Origin: Diplolepis rosae
Lineage: Eukaryota; Arthropoda; Insecta; Hymenoptera; Diplolepididae
NCBI GenBank assembly: GCA_030998225.1
Contig: JAPYXD010000469.1
Location: forward strand, 1,054,001 to 1,118,000
Direction of reading: 5' to 3'
Length of the DNA stretch: 64,000 nucleotides
Shown: one piece after another, positions 35,787 through 47,333 of the stretch
Layout: every line of letters starts with the position of its first letter
How positions within the stretch are numbered: the first letter of the stretch is position 1
Translations under genes and position numbers: made by a program
Notes under the pieces: generated by a model
Told to the model about the DNA's origin: nothing
The model's database searches: none
What the model saw: only the letters and a program-made list of their open reading frames with translations

Positions 35787-37026
35787 TGTTACGTCAGAAA
35801 CGTAACATTTCTCTTCTTATAAGATTTCCTCGTTTTATGTAAGGATCGAAAGGATCCTCTCTAAGGGATGAGGAAAAGTCAGTGATTGAGAGTGGTTATT
35901 GATATAAAATATGTTTATTGACGATAAAATAATAATGTGAGTAAGCAACATGAAATTGTAAATAGAATTGTATTACTGAAATACCCTTGTAATTGACCTG
36001 AGTGAAATTTGCTTGATGATTGATTGAGTCCAGTGGAGCGAATGTGGTCAGTTGAGTCTTCGTTGTAATCTTTGAGATAGTACTTGTCAGATGGGAAATC
36101 CGTAGTCCAGACGGTTGATCTAGTTGATTCCTTGATCTTAGTTTCAGAGAGAATTTGGAATGCGATTCCCCTTCACTTTCTAAAGTCGCTGAACTCAGCG
36201 TCGAGTAAGAATTTGTCTGAGTAGCGGTAAAATCTGTTGAGGCTGGACTGAACTCGTAGTGTAGAGATGATGGTACTGGACTCGCGTTGGCTATATTGTA
36301 GAAATCGGATGTTGACTGACTGACTGAACTGATCTCTATTGGAACTTTCGCTTTTTATAGAACTTTGAAAGGTCACCTATGGTGGGAGTAAAAAACAAGG
36401 TGTACCACCTTTTCCATATTTGGTATTACGATTGGATGAGTTGCCTTCTCTGATGACTTGTGCTCCAATGAAATTTATTACCTGGCACTAATGTCGCAGT
36501 CAAATATATCAATTCTATTTTATCTGTTATTCGATTCTAACGATAAGGTCAACTACGGTGGAAGTAAAACAAGGTGTACCACCTTTTCCATATTTGGTAT
36601 TTAAGATCGTATGATTTGCCTTCTCTGATCACTTACGCTTCGATGAAATTTATTACCTGGCATTAGTGTCGCAGTCAAATATATCAATTCTATTTTATCT
36701 GCTTTTCGATTTTAACGAAAAGGTCAACTACTGTGGATGTGAAAACAAGGTGTACGATCTTTTCCATATTTTGGTATTGAAGCTTAAGGTCGAATGAATT
36801 GCCTTCACCGATGAGTCACGTTCCGATGAAATTTACTACTTGGCGTTAATGTCACAGCCAAATATATCTATTTAAATCTGCCTTTCGATTTTAACGATCT
36901 TCTTATTTCTTATTAAATTTTGCTGTTGAGTCGATATAATCAAGGACGTGGTAATGTTGCCTTGATCCCTTCATTGGTCCCTTTATTTGTTTGTTACTCT
37001 AGGTGGTAGAGTCGCGGGACGTGACA
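35787..37026. repeat. Solo LTR, 1240 bp
   Basis: Starts TGTTACGTCAGAAACG and ends GCGGGACGTGACA, with ATAT on both sides (35783-35786 and 37027-37030) as target duplication. There is no second LTR or internal region, so it is a solo LTR left by recombination. It contains three tandem units of about 175 bp. It resembles, in its end motifs, the TGTAACGTCC/GGACGTGACA elements elsewhere in the window. Confidence 0.7.
36368..36895. repeat. Three tandem units of about 175 bp in the solo LTR
   Basis: Each unit has AAGGTCAxCTAxxGTGG, ACAAGGTGTACxACCTTTTC and GTCxCAGxCAAATATATC-like blocks. The third unit is the most diverged. Tandem units in an LTR are often enhancer-like; that is only an inference here. 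Confidence 0.75.
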
Positions 37027-37865
37027 ATATGTTGAATAAATTTGTCAAATAATACAATGAACGTTATGTTTACTAACCCGTGTAAAAATTTCGATATGGG
37101 GCCTAGTAGGGCCCTGAGACCAGTTTTCGCTATTGGACCTCCGCTCCGCATTGTATTTAAGGGCATATATCAGCAGTCACGTGAACAATTTTGTACAGGT
37201 ATCTCACTGAAAAAATAATAAATAAAAAGGATTTTCCACACTGAGAGAAAAAGTGCAGGGAAGATTCGAGTTAAGACTAATATTTACCGTTTCTAACGGC
37301 AACGGAGGGATATTTGCTTGGAAGGTTAAGTTTACTGTTTCCACAGAAAAAAATCTGTTTTCAAGCTAGGAAATTTTTTCTAAGTAAATTGACAGTACTT
37401 TTTTGTTACACTTACATCGAAAAAAAAATCTCAGTAGGTTTGACTACTTTTTAACTTACTTTGCGTAATGCGTAAAGGCCCCAAGTGTCACTTTTGACGT
37501 TAAGTGAACTGCAGGAACATAGGTGAATCAAATAAGAGCAGTAGTTGAATCGATAAATATTCTGAGTACATTTCAAAACTTTATTTACTTTCAAGTAGAC
37601 ACTAAAATTTACTATTTTTATATACACAACTTACCTACAAACACACACACCCCCCTCTACACTACACAAACGCTCGTTTAGGCAGTATTAAAAATTATTC
37701 TCAACGCTGCGGATCCGAACCCTCTCTACTTATAATTAACGCATTACTAACCTAACGACTAAGCCTCTCGGCTGCGCACGCTTGGAATACAAGAAAAAAT
37801 AGCGTTTATAACCTGCAACTACTGCAGAGCCGTGTAAAAAGTGTTTGGGCCCCGAGTAATTGGAA

Positions 37866-39892
37866 ATTTTTAAGTTTTTTGCCAATTGAGCCCACGGAAA
37901 GAAGAACTCGCCGAGCGCTCGAAAAAGGAGAAAAGTATTGTCCACTTTCTGAAATTGAAGCAAAAAAAAAAGTTGTAAAAACTAAAAATAAAAAAATATA
38001 AGCTGATAGAACTTATCAAAATGTCAAAATGCTTGAAATGTACACATCGCACTCGCCTTAAATGATCTTACCCCGGTGTTGTACACGGTACTTTATACAA
38101 CAAAAGCATGTTTTTCTCGCTTTCAACATTTGATAATATTCAATAACAAATCAATACCTGTCAATTCTTTGTTTTTTGCGATTCGGAGTGAAAAAGTGAC
38201 GAATAAATTTTATGTTTCGAAAAATATGAAGTGATAAAGTTATTTATTTGTATTTGAGGAAGTTTTTCGGGAATTTTCAAATTATTCGTACTAAAAATAA
38301 AGAATTGAGAGGGTTGTTAATAAAAAGTGCGCGACGCACGAAGCGCTAAAGTTGAATTATTCAACAGAATTCCGTGGTTTTCTTAATTTATTTGGATATC
38401 CGTTTGAATATTTGCCACTGAAAATCATTAAAATTCATAATATGTAACAATAACATAAAATGATTTAAGTTCAAACTTTTCCCACCTCCAAAACCTTATA
38501 TATATGATGAATTGTGCGAAACACCTCAGGACGATTCCATTGGAATAAGCGCGGAAAAAATTTGAGATTTTCAAGCCTTATTAAGATATTTGAGCCCAGG
38601 TGGAAAAAAATATTACGAAGATATATTCACGAAAGTCCCAGTTAAGAAATCCAAATTAAATAGTTTTTTAAGATGCAAGATTAAGGTATTATTATATTGA
38701 GGTAGTATAGAATGATATTTAATAGATATATTGTGTACAATTGTAAATTATTTTCATTTTCATAATAATAAAATTTGTATAAAAAATACAAAACGTCAAA
38801 TTTAATTTCACGATTAATTGTTTACGAAAAAATTATGTACAATCGCATGATTTTCAGTACCCTCTCAATTCTTTATTTTTAGTACGAATAATTTGAAATT
38901 TTCCGAAAAACTTCCTTAAATGCAAATAAATAACTTTGTCACTTCATATTTTTCAAAACATAAAATTTATTCGTCACTTTTTCACTCCGAATCGCGAAAA
39001 ACAAAGAATTGACAGGTATTGATTTGTTATTGAATATTTTTAAATGTTGATGGTATTTATTGTTTTTAAATGACTATTCGGCATCAGCAATGAATACTGA
39101 ATTAAAATACGCAAAATTTAATCCATTGCGTGCAGTACTTACCGAAAAATTGCAATTTATGTTTATTGAAACATTGATTTTAGGTTATTCAAGAAATACC
39201 TTTTATATTTCTTTTTTCGTCATAATCATGTTGGACTAAAAAATACTTGACGAATAAAAGTTGTATTTTGACAAGTCAAATTTAATTTCAGGATTAATTG
39301 TTTACGAAAAAATTATGTACAATCGCATGATTTTCAGTAGCAAATTCACAAATAAACTAAGAAAACCACGGAATTCTGTTGAATAATTCAACTTTAGCGC
39401 TTCGTGCGTCGCGCGCTTTTTTTTAACAAATTCTCTCAATTCTTTATTTTTAGTACGAATAATTTGAAATTTTCCGAAAAACTTCCTTAAATACAAATAA
39501 ATAACTTTGTCACTTCATATTTTTCGAAACATAAAATTTATTCGTCACTTTTTCACTCCAAATCGCGAAAAACAAAGAATTGATAGGTATTGATTTGTTA
39601 TTGAATATTATCAAATTTTGATGGTATTTATTGTTTTGAAATGACTATTCGGCATCAGCAATGAATACTGAATTAAAATACGTGAAATATAATCCATTGC
39701 GAGCAGGACTTACCGAGAAATCGCAATTCATGTTTTTTGAAACATTGATTTTAGGTTATTCAAAAAATACATTTTATATTTTTTTTTTCGTAATAATCAT
39801 GTTGGACTAAAAAATACGTGAGGAATAAAAGTTTTATTTTGACAAGCTCTATCAGCTTATATTTTTTTATTTTGAGTTTTTACAACTTTCTC
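37866..39892. mobile_element. Element B, copy 2, truncated
   Basis: The left TIR starts near 37880 (AATTGAGCCCACGG) and the right arm (38860-39892) lacks the GC-rich terminus, breaking off at TTTTTACAACTTTCTC where R-A begins. Part of the left arm is deleted near 38025-38125. An extra duplicate of the right arm start is present at 39280-39440. The site of element C is empty here. Confidence 0.6.
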
Positions 39893-40915
39893 GGAGCCGA
39901 AAAAGTAAGGACAAGTTCGTTAACCAGCCACATCCAATCAAAATTGAGGGATTCAGCACTACTTTTGTATTTTTGAAAATAACTTTTTGAAAAAATCAAA
40001 AATTCCAAAACTGGTTTTTGATAGTGCTCATAAATCTCTAAAAATTATCCTGATAACATTTTTTGATTAAATCAAAATTAGAAATGTTACAGCATATTCA
40101 AATTCGAAAAAAGTCAATATCAAAATTCCATTTTCCAGTTAAATTATACGAGATACGAAGAAACGTTATGATACAATATTATTTTCTACATAATGTCCTA
40201 CAAATTTGAATTGTGACATTTTTTCACAAGATGCATATTTTTCTTTTTAATTAAAAAAAAACTATTGACAATCCAAAATTCAATTTTTTAACAATAATAT
40301 TCGAAATACGAAAAAAACGTAAGAATACAAAGTTGTTCGTTTCAAAAAGATCTACAAATTTTGTCTCACACAGTTTCTGATAAAACATATATTTTCCGTT
40401 TCTATTCCAAAAAATACGATTAAAATTTCAAAATTCCATTTTTTAGACAAAATATATGAGATACATAAAAAACGTTTTGATAAAAAATTATTTGCCTAAA
40501 TGAGGTCTACACATTCTTATAAAGAAATTTCTCGACAGGATGTATATTTTATGTTTTGATTTTTAATATTGAAAAAATTCGATTTTTTTCACCAAAATAT
40601 GTGAGATATGAAATAAGCGTTGTTTTGCAAAATCGTTTCCTTAAATAAAGTCTACGATTGTTTTTCCTTTTTTAGATATTTGGAAGAAAATAAATTATTT
40701 TAACCATGTAATTTATTAAAAAGTTACTGAAATGCATACAGAAAATCGAGCGCGAAGCGCGAGCGTCATGATGAGAATGTTACACTTAAACTTACTTACA
40801 CTTAAACTGAAAAATAAATTTAGTGAATTTGAGAAAATGAGTAATTTACATCATCTTTAATATTATAAAATTGGTTCGAGCTTCAGTATTAAATTATAAG
40901 AAATGATCTGAAATG
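39893..40915 (-). mobile_element. Repeat R-A, inverted partial copy
   Basis: Matches 22950-23850 in reverse complement, from GGAGCCGAAAAAGTAAGGAC to GCGCGAAGCGCGAGCG. The GC-hairpin end is mostly missing. Confidence 0.65.
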
Positions 40916-40992
40916 TATATAATTATTATGATTACATGCGAATTCGTCAAAATTATAAAAAAGTTTTCTTAAAAGTGCTTGATTCCTCTTAA

Positions 40993-41501
40993 GGTGGCTT
41001 GAGCGTTTGGTGTCGTATGAAGTGAGGGGCACCGTGGGGGCACGTGTTACATGAATGCTCATTGCTACTTATTTTTTTAATAATCATATGTATTATAGTT
41101 ACATCTGAGTAGAAGGGTAAGAAATCACGGAAATGTCCCCTGAAAAAAGTGATAATAAAAATTTATTAGTTTCACCTCGAGGCGGTTTTTTATATTCTGT
41201 ACTTTTCTCGCAATTTTCTCTTGATTGAAGTCGTTAACCCTTTGTTTTTATAATACTAATAGATTCCTCGAAATCGAAAGTATTATTATATATTTGATTT
41301 ATGGGAACTTGTGTTTTGTTCCGGAGTTTCGCCGATTTTGATGAGGAATCCCATAAGACATTTTTTCGGTAGCGATTTTTTCGGCATTGACATCGTCAAC
41401 CACGGTATTTCTTTTTTCCAAATGAATCTAGCATATTTTATTAAGATAATCTCTAAGTTTCAGAGCAATCTGTAATTTTTTTCAAAAACGCTCAAGCCAC
41501 C
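40993..41501. mobile_element. TTAA-flanked piggyBac-type MITE, 509 bp
   Basis: TIR GGTGGCTTGAGCGTTT, a perfect 16 bases on both ends, flanked by TTAA. Copy 1 of element C at about 26403-26460 reads GATTCCTCTTAAGTATTG, the empty site, so the TTAA duplication is proven. TTAA targets and short GC-rich TIRs are typical of piggyBac. No coding region. Confidence 0.9.
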
Positions 41502-41685
41502 TTAAGTAATAAGATCTTATCTAAGACCGTGTTCAGAAAATCTCCATTTTTCTGAGATAAGATCAAATTTTAATGGGAATAAAGGTTATGTTGTATCTAA
41601 TGGAAAAAACCCTATCCACAAATATTATAAGTAGGTATTCTCTAGTCGGGGCCTCGCCAGGTACAAATAGATTTTCCATACTTAA

Positions 41686-43738
41686 GGGGGTCGTCTACTT
41701 TTCTCCTTTCAAAAAATCGATTTTTTTTCCACATATTTCTTATCTATAAGATTTGAGAAATACGCTGTTAAATGGATTCAGTCAAATTCGTCATAGTTTG
41801 CACACAATAACATTGCAAGTCCGACGCCAGATTCGTACTCAGTGGACCCAAAAACCATGAAAAGCATATGCATCTTGTGGTCAATCTATAATTCTTCAGA
41901 ATAATTTGTTAAAAAAATGGTTTAAACAAATTAACTTTGCAATTTTCGTGAACGGATTTGTAATCAGTGACCCAAAAAACCATGAAAAACATATATATCT
42001 TGTTTGAGTAAAAGTCGAATTCATTGCTGTCACTAGAGGGTAAAAATGAATGAATTGTTATCAATAAATTCGCCATTTTGAGGCATCTCTCGTAAATTAA
42101 AAAGTTGTTCTTTTACATTTTTCGAAGGTTCCTTGAGTTTATGCACTGCTGTGCACTAAATTTGTGGTATGAAAATTTTTTTTCAATACGGAATCCATCA
42201 GCAAAAATTTTTTGTACTCAATTTTTTCATGTTTTTTGTTATAAATGCAGCCATATTCAATTTTCTGATAAACAAGCGATTATGTTGACGACTAAATCTT
42301 GTAGAGCAGTCTTTAGAACATAAGTATGTGAAATTTCAAACATATGCGACATGTTTAACTGCCATAACTACATCGGGAAAGTTGAACAAATTTTTTCGAA
42401 CTTTTGGGCAGTAACATCGTAAATCTTTAAAGTCGATTTCCCAAAACTTGTGTTTTTGAAGATGGGGTAACCAGTTTCACCAAGACCCTAGTGAAAATAA
42501 ACGGCCATTTTTATGACCGTTGTAATGGAATTTTTTATGGCCGTTAAAACGGCCCTCAAATTGAAACCGTTTTGATGGCCATTGAAACGGCCGTTTTTAT
42601 GACCTTTGTAATGGCATTTTTGATGGCCGTTAAAACGGCCGTTTTTCTTCAGCAGCAGATTTTTTTCATTTATTATATTTATGATAGTTCCTGTGCCCCT
42701 GGCCTGGCGCAGATCGGGGAGTATTAAACTCGCCATAAAACACCTAGCCAGACCAGAGCCAAGCGACCCATTTAGATTACTACTCTGCTCTTCATTTCCC
42801 TGGTCAGGGAAATCGGGATGTGTGGTATGGCCCTGGCCAGGCTGAGTGTTTCATGACGAGTCTTGGCCAATTTAGCGAATTTGTGCACAGCATTCGGATA
42901 TTGATCTTTGAACATTAGCAATCGTGTTCGATTAAACTGTTATTACAACCATTTATGAATTACTTATGGGAGAAAAATAGAAACTTTGCAGGCCAGGGGC
43001 ACAGGAACTATCATAAATATAATAAATGAAAAAAATCTGCTGCCGAAGAAAAACGGCCGTTTTAATGGCCATCAAAACGTTTTCAATTTGAGGGCCGTTT
43101 TAACGGCCATCAAAAATGCCATTAAAACGGTCATAAAAACAGCCGTTTTAATGACCATCAAAACGGTTTCAATTTGAGGGCCGTTTTAACGGCCATTAAA
43201 AATGCCATTACAACGGTCATAAAAACGGCCGTTTATTTTCACTAGGGGAAGGACTGTACATATCCAGTTAAACTTTTTTTTGTTCTTTTCAGCTAACATG
43301 TCGCCAAAAGTTGAGCTTTTTGCAAAATTTTATTTAATTAAGTATTGAAATAAATAATTGTGAATCTAAATCAATGAAAAAAACGTCACCTTTACTTTGT
43401 AGGTCCGCCATTTTGAAAAAAAACAAAATAATTCAAAAAGCTCGTGTCAACTTTTGATAGAAGTAATAACAAATAAAAATTTGTTTGGTTGCTCACTTTC
43501 AGACACTCTTAACTCGCAAATTTGGTAACCCCATCTTTCTATACACTTTCGATGGAAGCCCGGGCAACCGCGTATTTTAGCTACGGGGATGGACATAATG
43601 AATTATAAAAAACAATATAAAATGTTAAAGAATAAACCTACCACTGGAAAAAACCGCATGGAAAAATCTTGAGTAGTTTTCTTTTAATCCATTGGTAAAG
43701 TAAGGGTAAAAATGAGGCCTAAAAAGTAGACGAACCCC
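41686..43738. mobile_element. TTAA-flanked piggyBac-type element, 2053 bp
   Basis: Ends GGGGGTCGTCTACTTTT and AAAAGTAGACGAACCCC, flanked by TTAA. The empty site is in element C copy 1 at about 26610 (CCATACTTAAGAGAAAC). No transposase frame. A foldback (42486-43247) is nested inside. The TIR differs from that of 40993-41501, so these are two families. Confidence 0.9.
42486..43247. mobile_element. Foldback element with iterated AACGGCC units
   Basis: Perfect 20-base ends (CCCTAGTGAAAATAAACGGC and complement), then many units of the type GGCCGTTTTAATGGCCAT in both arms, and a GCCAGGGGCACAGGAAC block nearer the centre. Repetitive frames in it (42488-42736, 42986-43177) come from the units and are not genes. 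Flanked by GA on both sides. Confidence 0.8.
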
Positions 43739-43921
43739 TTAAGCAAAACTAGGAATTCCTCACTGGCACCTGACAGGGCCCCTATAAGTTTTTTCTGGCC
43801 TAGAAATGCTAATCGGGTGGTAACAGTGCCCCTACCAGTTTTTTTATATTAGGAAATTCTAGTTCAGGCTCCACTAGAACCCAACTTGAAATAAGGAAAG
43901 ATAGGGAAATTTCTACACGGG

Positions 43922-44700
43922 AAATATGAAAAAAATGAGTGAGAAACTCTTGTAAAAGTTAAATGCACATTGATTTCATCAATTCAAAATTATACATATT
44001 TGAGAATAAATTCAATTCATGAATTAAAATGACGTGTAAACTTAACATGAATAAATAAACTTTTTTCTTTCTTTTTTGAGGCTAATTCTGTTTAATTCCG
44101 TACCACTAAAGTGGTACTTTTGACTACGTTTTAATCCCGATTCGGTAGGTGGATTCATTTCAATCCGTTTCTTTTACTTTTTTAATACTCTTCTGGATTG
44201 AAAAATAATTTTCCAAAACGGTATTGAATTGAAACGTTTCTATCTATTGTAATTTAATCCATACCTTCTTACCGAGTAATGTTAAGTCGGGCAATAGAGA
44301 GGCGCTCCCGCTAGACCCTGAATACAGAATTCAACTAACACCTATATAGCCGAATGTGACGATTTTCTCAGGTCCTGGTCAGATTTCCCGTTTAACACCC
44401 GACAAAAGTTAGGGCAATCTAGCCAACGCCCTTCTAAACCCGTTGCGCTATTTCTACACGGGAGTCATACGAACACTATTTTTAAAAGAAATTTATTCTG
44501 GTGTCGATCATTTCTCAGATAATGATCCATAAATCAGATGTCACTATAATAAATAATATTACACGGATTATTAACTGTCAATTAAAAACTATTGACTCCT
44601 ATGTAGAAATAGCGAGATTTGACCCTGCTAGAAGAAGGTTTCTTGCAAGGTTCCGGCCGCATGAAACTGGGCTACTATCTTTACATTCTCATTATAAATG
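43922..44700. other. Fragments of repeats, no gene
   Basis: Contains a TAATTTAATCCATACCTTCT block (44250) related in reverse to 35256, and near 44452 a second element-C-like right end (ATTTCTACACGGG). Nothing coding is supported. Confidence 0.45.
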
Positions 44701-45055
44701 AGAAGATCTTAGATTTATATGAAAAATAACTTTCGAAATTTTTATCAAATATTTACGTTTTTGAGACCCCCCAAGTCAGATAAAACGGTTTTTACAAAAG
44801 TGTCTGTCTGTAGTAGTAGTAGTAGCATACTTTATCAAAATCGAAAAAGTAAGGACACGTTGGTTAATAAGCCACATCAGGCCACAATTTATTGTTAAAA
44901 TAGGAGCATTTTTTGTGTTTTTGTAAAAAACTTCATGATAAAATCAAAAGTTTCGATACTAGTTTCTGATAGTTTTCATAAATCTCTACTAATTATCCTA
45001 ATAACATTTGTCAATTAAACTAAAATTAGGAAAGTCACAGTATTTAAAACTTGAA

Positions 45056-46138
45056 CTCCGCCATTGCCGGTCCCAAGCCCGGATGAGAAAGGAGGAGGGG
45101 GCACACAGACAGCAACATGATACAACACATTACAGCGACACTAAACACAACACACCAAACAACCGAGAGAGCGTTCTGTGGGCGGGCAGGGTCTCGCCGA
45201 GGTGAACGCATGAGTCCAAGCACGGAGCAGACGCGTCCTGCAGCCCACCAACGGTAGTAGCCGCAAGGACTCTGCCAGCAGTAGGGCTGTTGCCGTCAGG
45301 ATGGCTGCCAAGGGAGCCCTATAGACGGGCTTTTCCCTAGTGATGGGCCTGCCGGGCGCACGTGCCACGACGATAGTTCTGCGACTTTCAGGCGCGTGAG
45401 GACGCGGTGTGGAGCGAAAGCATCAGGGGACCTTGAACAGGTCTCTTGATGCCGAATGAAAGTACACGGAGTGAATGCGGGGGGCCCCTTAATCGGGGTA
45501 TCGCCCCAAATGCGTATGCGGCGATGACGCTGAACTTCCCGCGTGCGCTCTTGCGGTCACACTACAATCACATGCACGACACCGACACCCACACACACCA
45601 GAATGAATGGGACGCTGAGTGAATGGGGCTGCGGCCGGCGCCGATAGACTAGCCAAGGGAGGAGTAGTAGCCTCTCGACCAGGGTAGGGCGCGATGTCAG
45701 TACCTCACCTCTGTGGAAGTAATATGGGTAACCGTAAGTCCCTCCGGTGTTCGACCGCGAAGGGCAAAGATCCCGTGAAACCCCATGTTAATCTGGGAAA
45801 ACCGCTCACGATCCTACTGTCTGGAGCCAATGTCGGGGTTGAAATCATGGATAAATCGCACACCGTCTAGCCCGAAGTCCGGGTCAGGTGTCGGGGCGAA
45901 CCCGGCACCGCTCGGTCAATAGGGGTGACGTTAAACCTTTAGCATCATTATGGCGCGGGCCTATCCCGTAACCTTTTTTGCTAGCTTCATTTAATGTGCC
46001 GATAGGATCGACCTCCCGATAAGCCGCTTCTCGGTTTCGGCGCATATAACTAGGGATCTATACAGGCGGGGATAGTAGCCCTACTGCGGTAGGGCTCCGA
46101 TGATGGGCGAACCGTCTTAAGACACGAGTAAAATAAAT
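45056..46138 (+). other. 5' leader of the R1-clade element
   Basis: GC-rich, without a convincing reading frame. Near the 5' end CCGG at 45068 pairs with CCGG at 45080 around TCCCAAGC, followed by GGATGAGAAAGGAGGAGG. Such a structured 5' end could be a promoter or a self-cleaving RNA. I cannot decide which from the sequence. Confidence 0.5.
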
Positions 46139-47328
46139 ATGAACTCTCAGAAAAATAAAGGACATGGAGAGGTGAAGGCGCCAGATGCGCACTCACACAC
46201 TCCTACAGGAGCTGAGGGATGGCAAGACGTCCTTCAGCTCCTGAAGGAGCAAAATGAAAAAATGGAAAGGTTAGCCAGGGCCCTCAGCGTTATACAACAG
46301 GGTATGCTGAGGAATAACCCTGGCTTCGTTAAAGACTCGGTGAACGAGGCAACTGAGGTGTTGAGCGGCATGCTCAACACCCACAAGTGCCTCCTGGAGA
46401 GCGGGGTGAAATTCCAGAAGAAAATGGAATCTCACCCCGCTATGAAGAAATTGGGGATCTTCCAGAGACCACGTTCGGCGTCTCTGGGAGATACCCCAAA
46501 AGATCAGGCGAAGGGCAAAAAAAGATCTGCGCCCTCTCCCCCTCTGGAAAAAATTCCCAAGAGGGGGAATGGTGGCTCTTCGCCCTCTTATGCCGAGGTG
46601 GCCACGAGCCAACCCCCAAATACAGAAGGGGACTGGCATGTGGTCACAAAAAAAAGAAAAAAAAAGAAAAAAGAAAAGAAAAAGAAGGAGAAAAGGGCGG
46701 AGGACCCTGCCCAAAAAGCGCAGGGGACCACAGCCACTCTTAAGTCGAAGCGCTCCACGCCCGCCAGGTCGGGCGACGCCATCAAGGTGTCGGCGAAGGA
46801 CGGCCAGTCCTACGCCGACATCTTGAGGGAAATGAAGGCGAAGGTCGACCCCCGGAAGGCAGGACTTGAGGTCCTGTCTATCCGGAGGACCAGAAAGGAA
46901 GAAGTCCTTTTGGTCCTCAAAAAGGGGGGAGACGTTTCGGCCTTCCGAAAGGAGCTCGACCTGGCGGTCGGGGAAAGGGCGCAAATTTCAGCCCTGGTCT
47001 CGACGAGGTCCCTCGAAATTAGGGACCTCGACGAGACCGTTGAAAAAGAAGAGGTTGTGTCTGCCCTGTGCTTGGCATTGGGCAGACCAGCTTCTGAGGG
47101 GTCCTGCACCCGCTTTGGTGCCTTGGGTACGGCTACGGGTCCCGGGGCTGCAGCAACCCCGACAGGAAAAACGCCTGTTGGAGATGCGGCGCCACGGGAC
47201 ACTTGGCCAGAACCTGTAAGGCGCCACCAAGGTGCCTGTCATGCGCAGACAGGGGCGACAAAGATGTCGCCCATGTTTCGGGGAGCGGCTCCTGCCCGGT
47301 CTTCCGGGAAGAGCTTCGGAGGTTGTGA
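46139..47328 (+). pseudogene. ORF1 (gag-like, zinc-knuckle protein) with frameshift
   Basis: Nucleic-acid-binding ORF1 protein of an R1-clade element. From 46139 an intact frame encodes an N-terminal part with a possible coiled coil (about residues 25-50), a Lys-rich run (175-190), and the SYADILREMK segment typical of the clade (about 225-235). Near 47105-47120 the frame shifts. The knuckles continue in another frame to a stop at 47326: a first knuckle whose His is changed to Tyr (TAC at 47134), a good C-X2-C-X4-H-X4-C (47176-47217), and C-X2-C-X9-H-X6-C. ORF2 coding begins before this stop, the overlap usual in the clade. Confidence 0.8.
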
Positions 47329-47333
47329 GGCAG

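Larger units (their letters stand above)
37077..43921. mobile_element. Element C, copy 2, heavily interrupted
   Basis: The left end CCCGTGTAAAAATTTCGATA (37077) and right end ATTTCTACACGGG (43921) match copy 1, both flanked by AA. Its own sequence is 37077-37865, about 40920-40992, 41502-41685 and 43739-43921. The rest consists of later insertions: element B copy 2, a piece of R-A, and two TTAA-flanked elements, one of which holds a foldback. Confidence 0.75.

Noticed and set aside
46271..46984. 237-codon minus-strand frame
   Set aside because: Shadow of ORF1 in GC-rich sequence.
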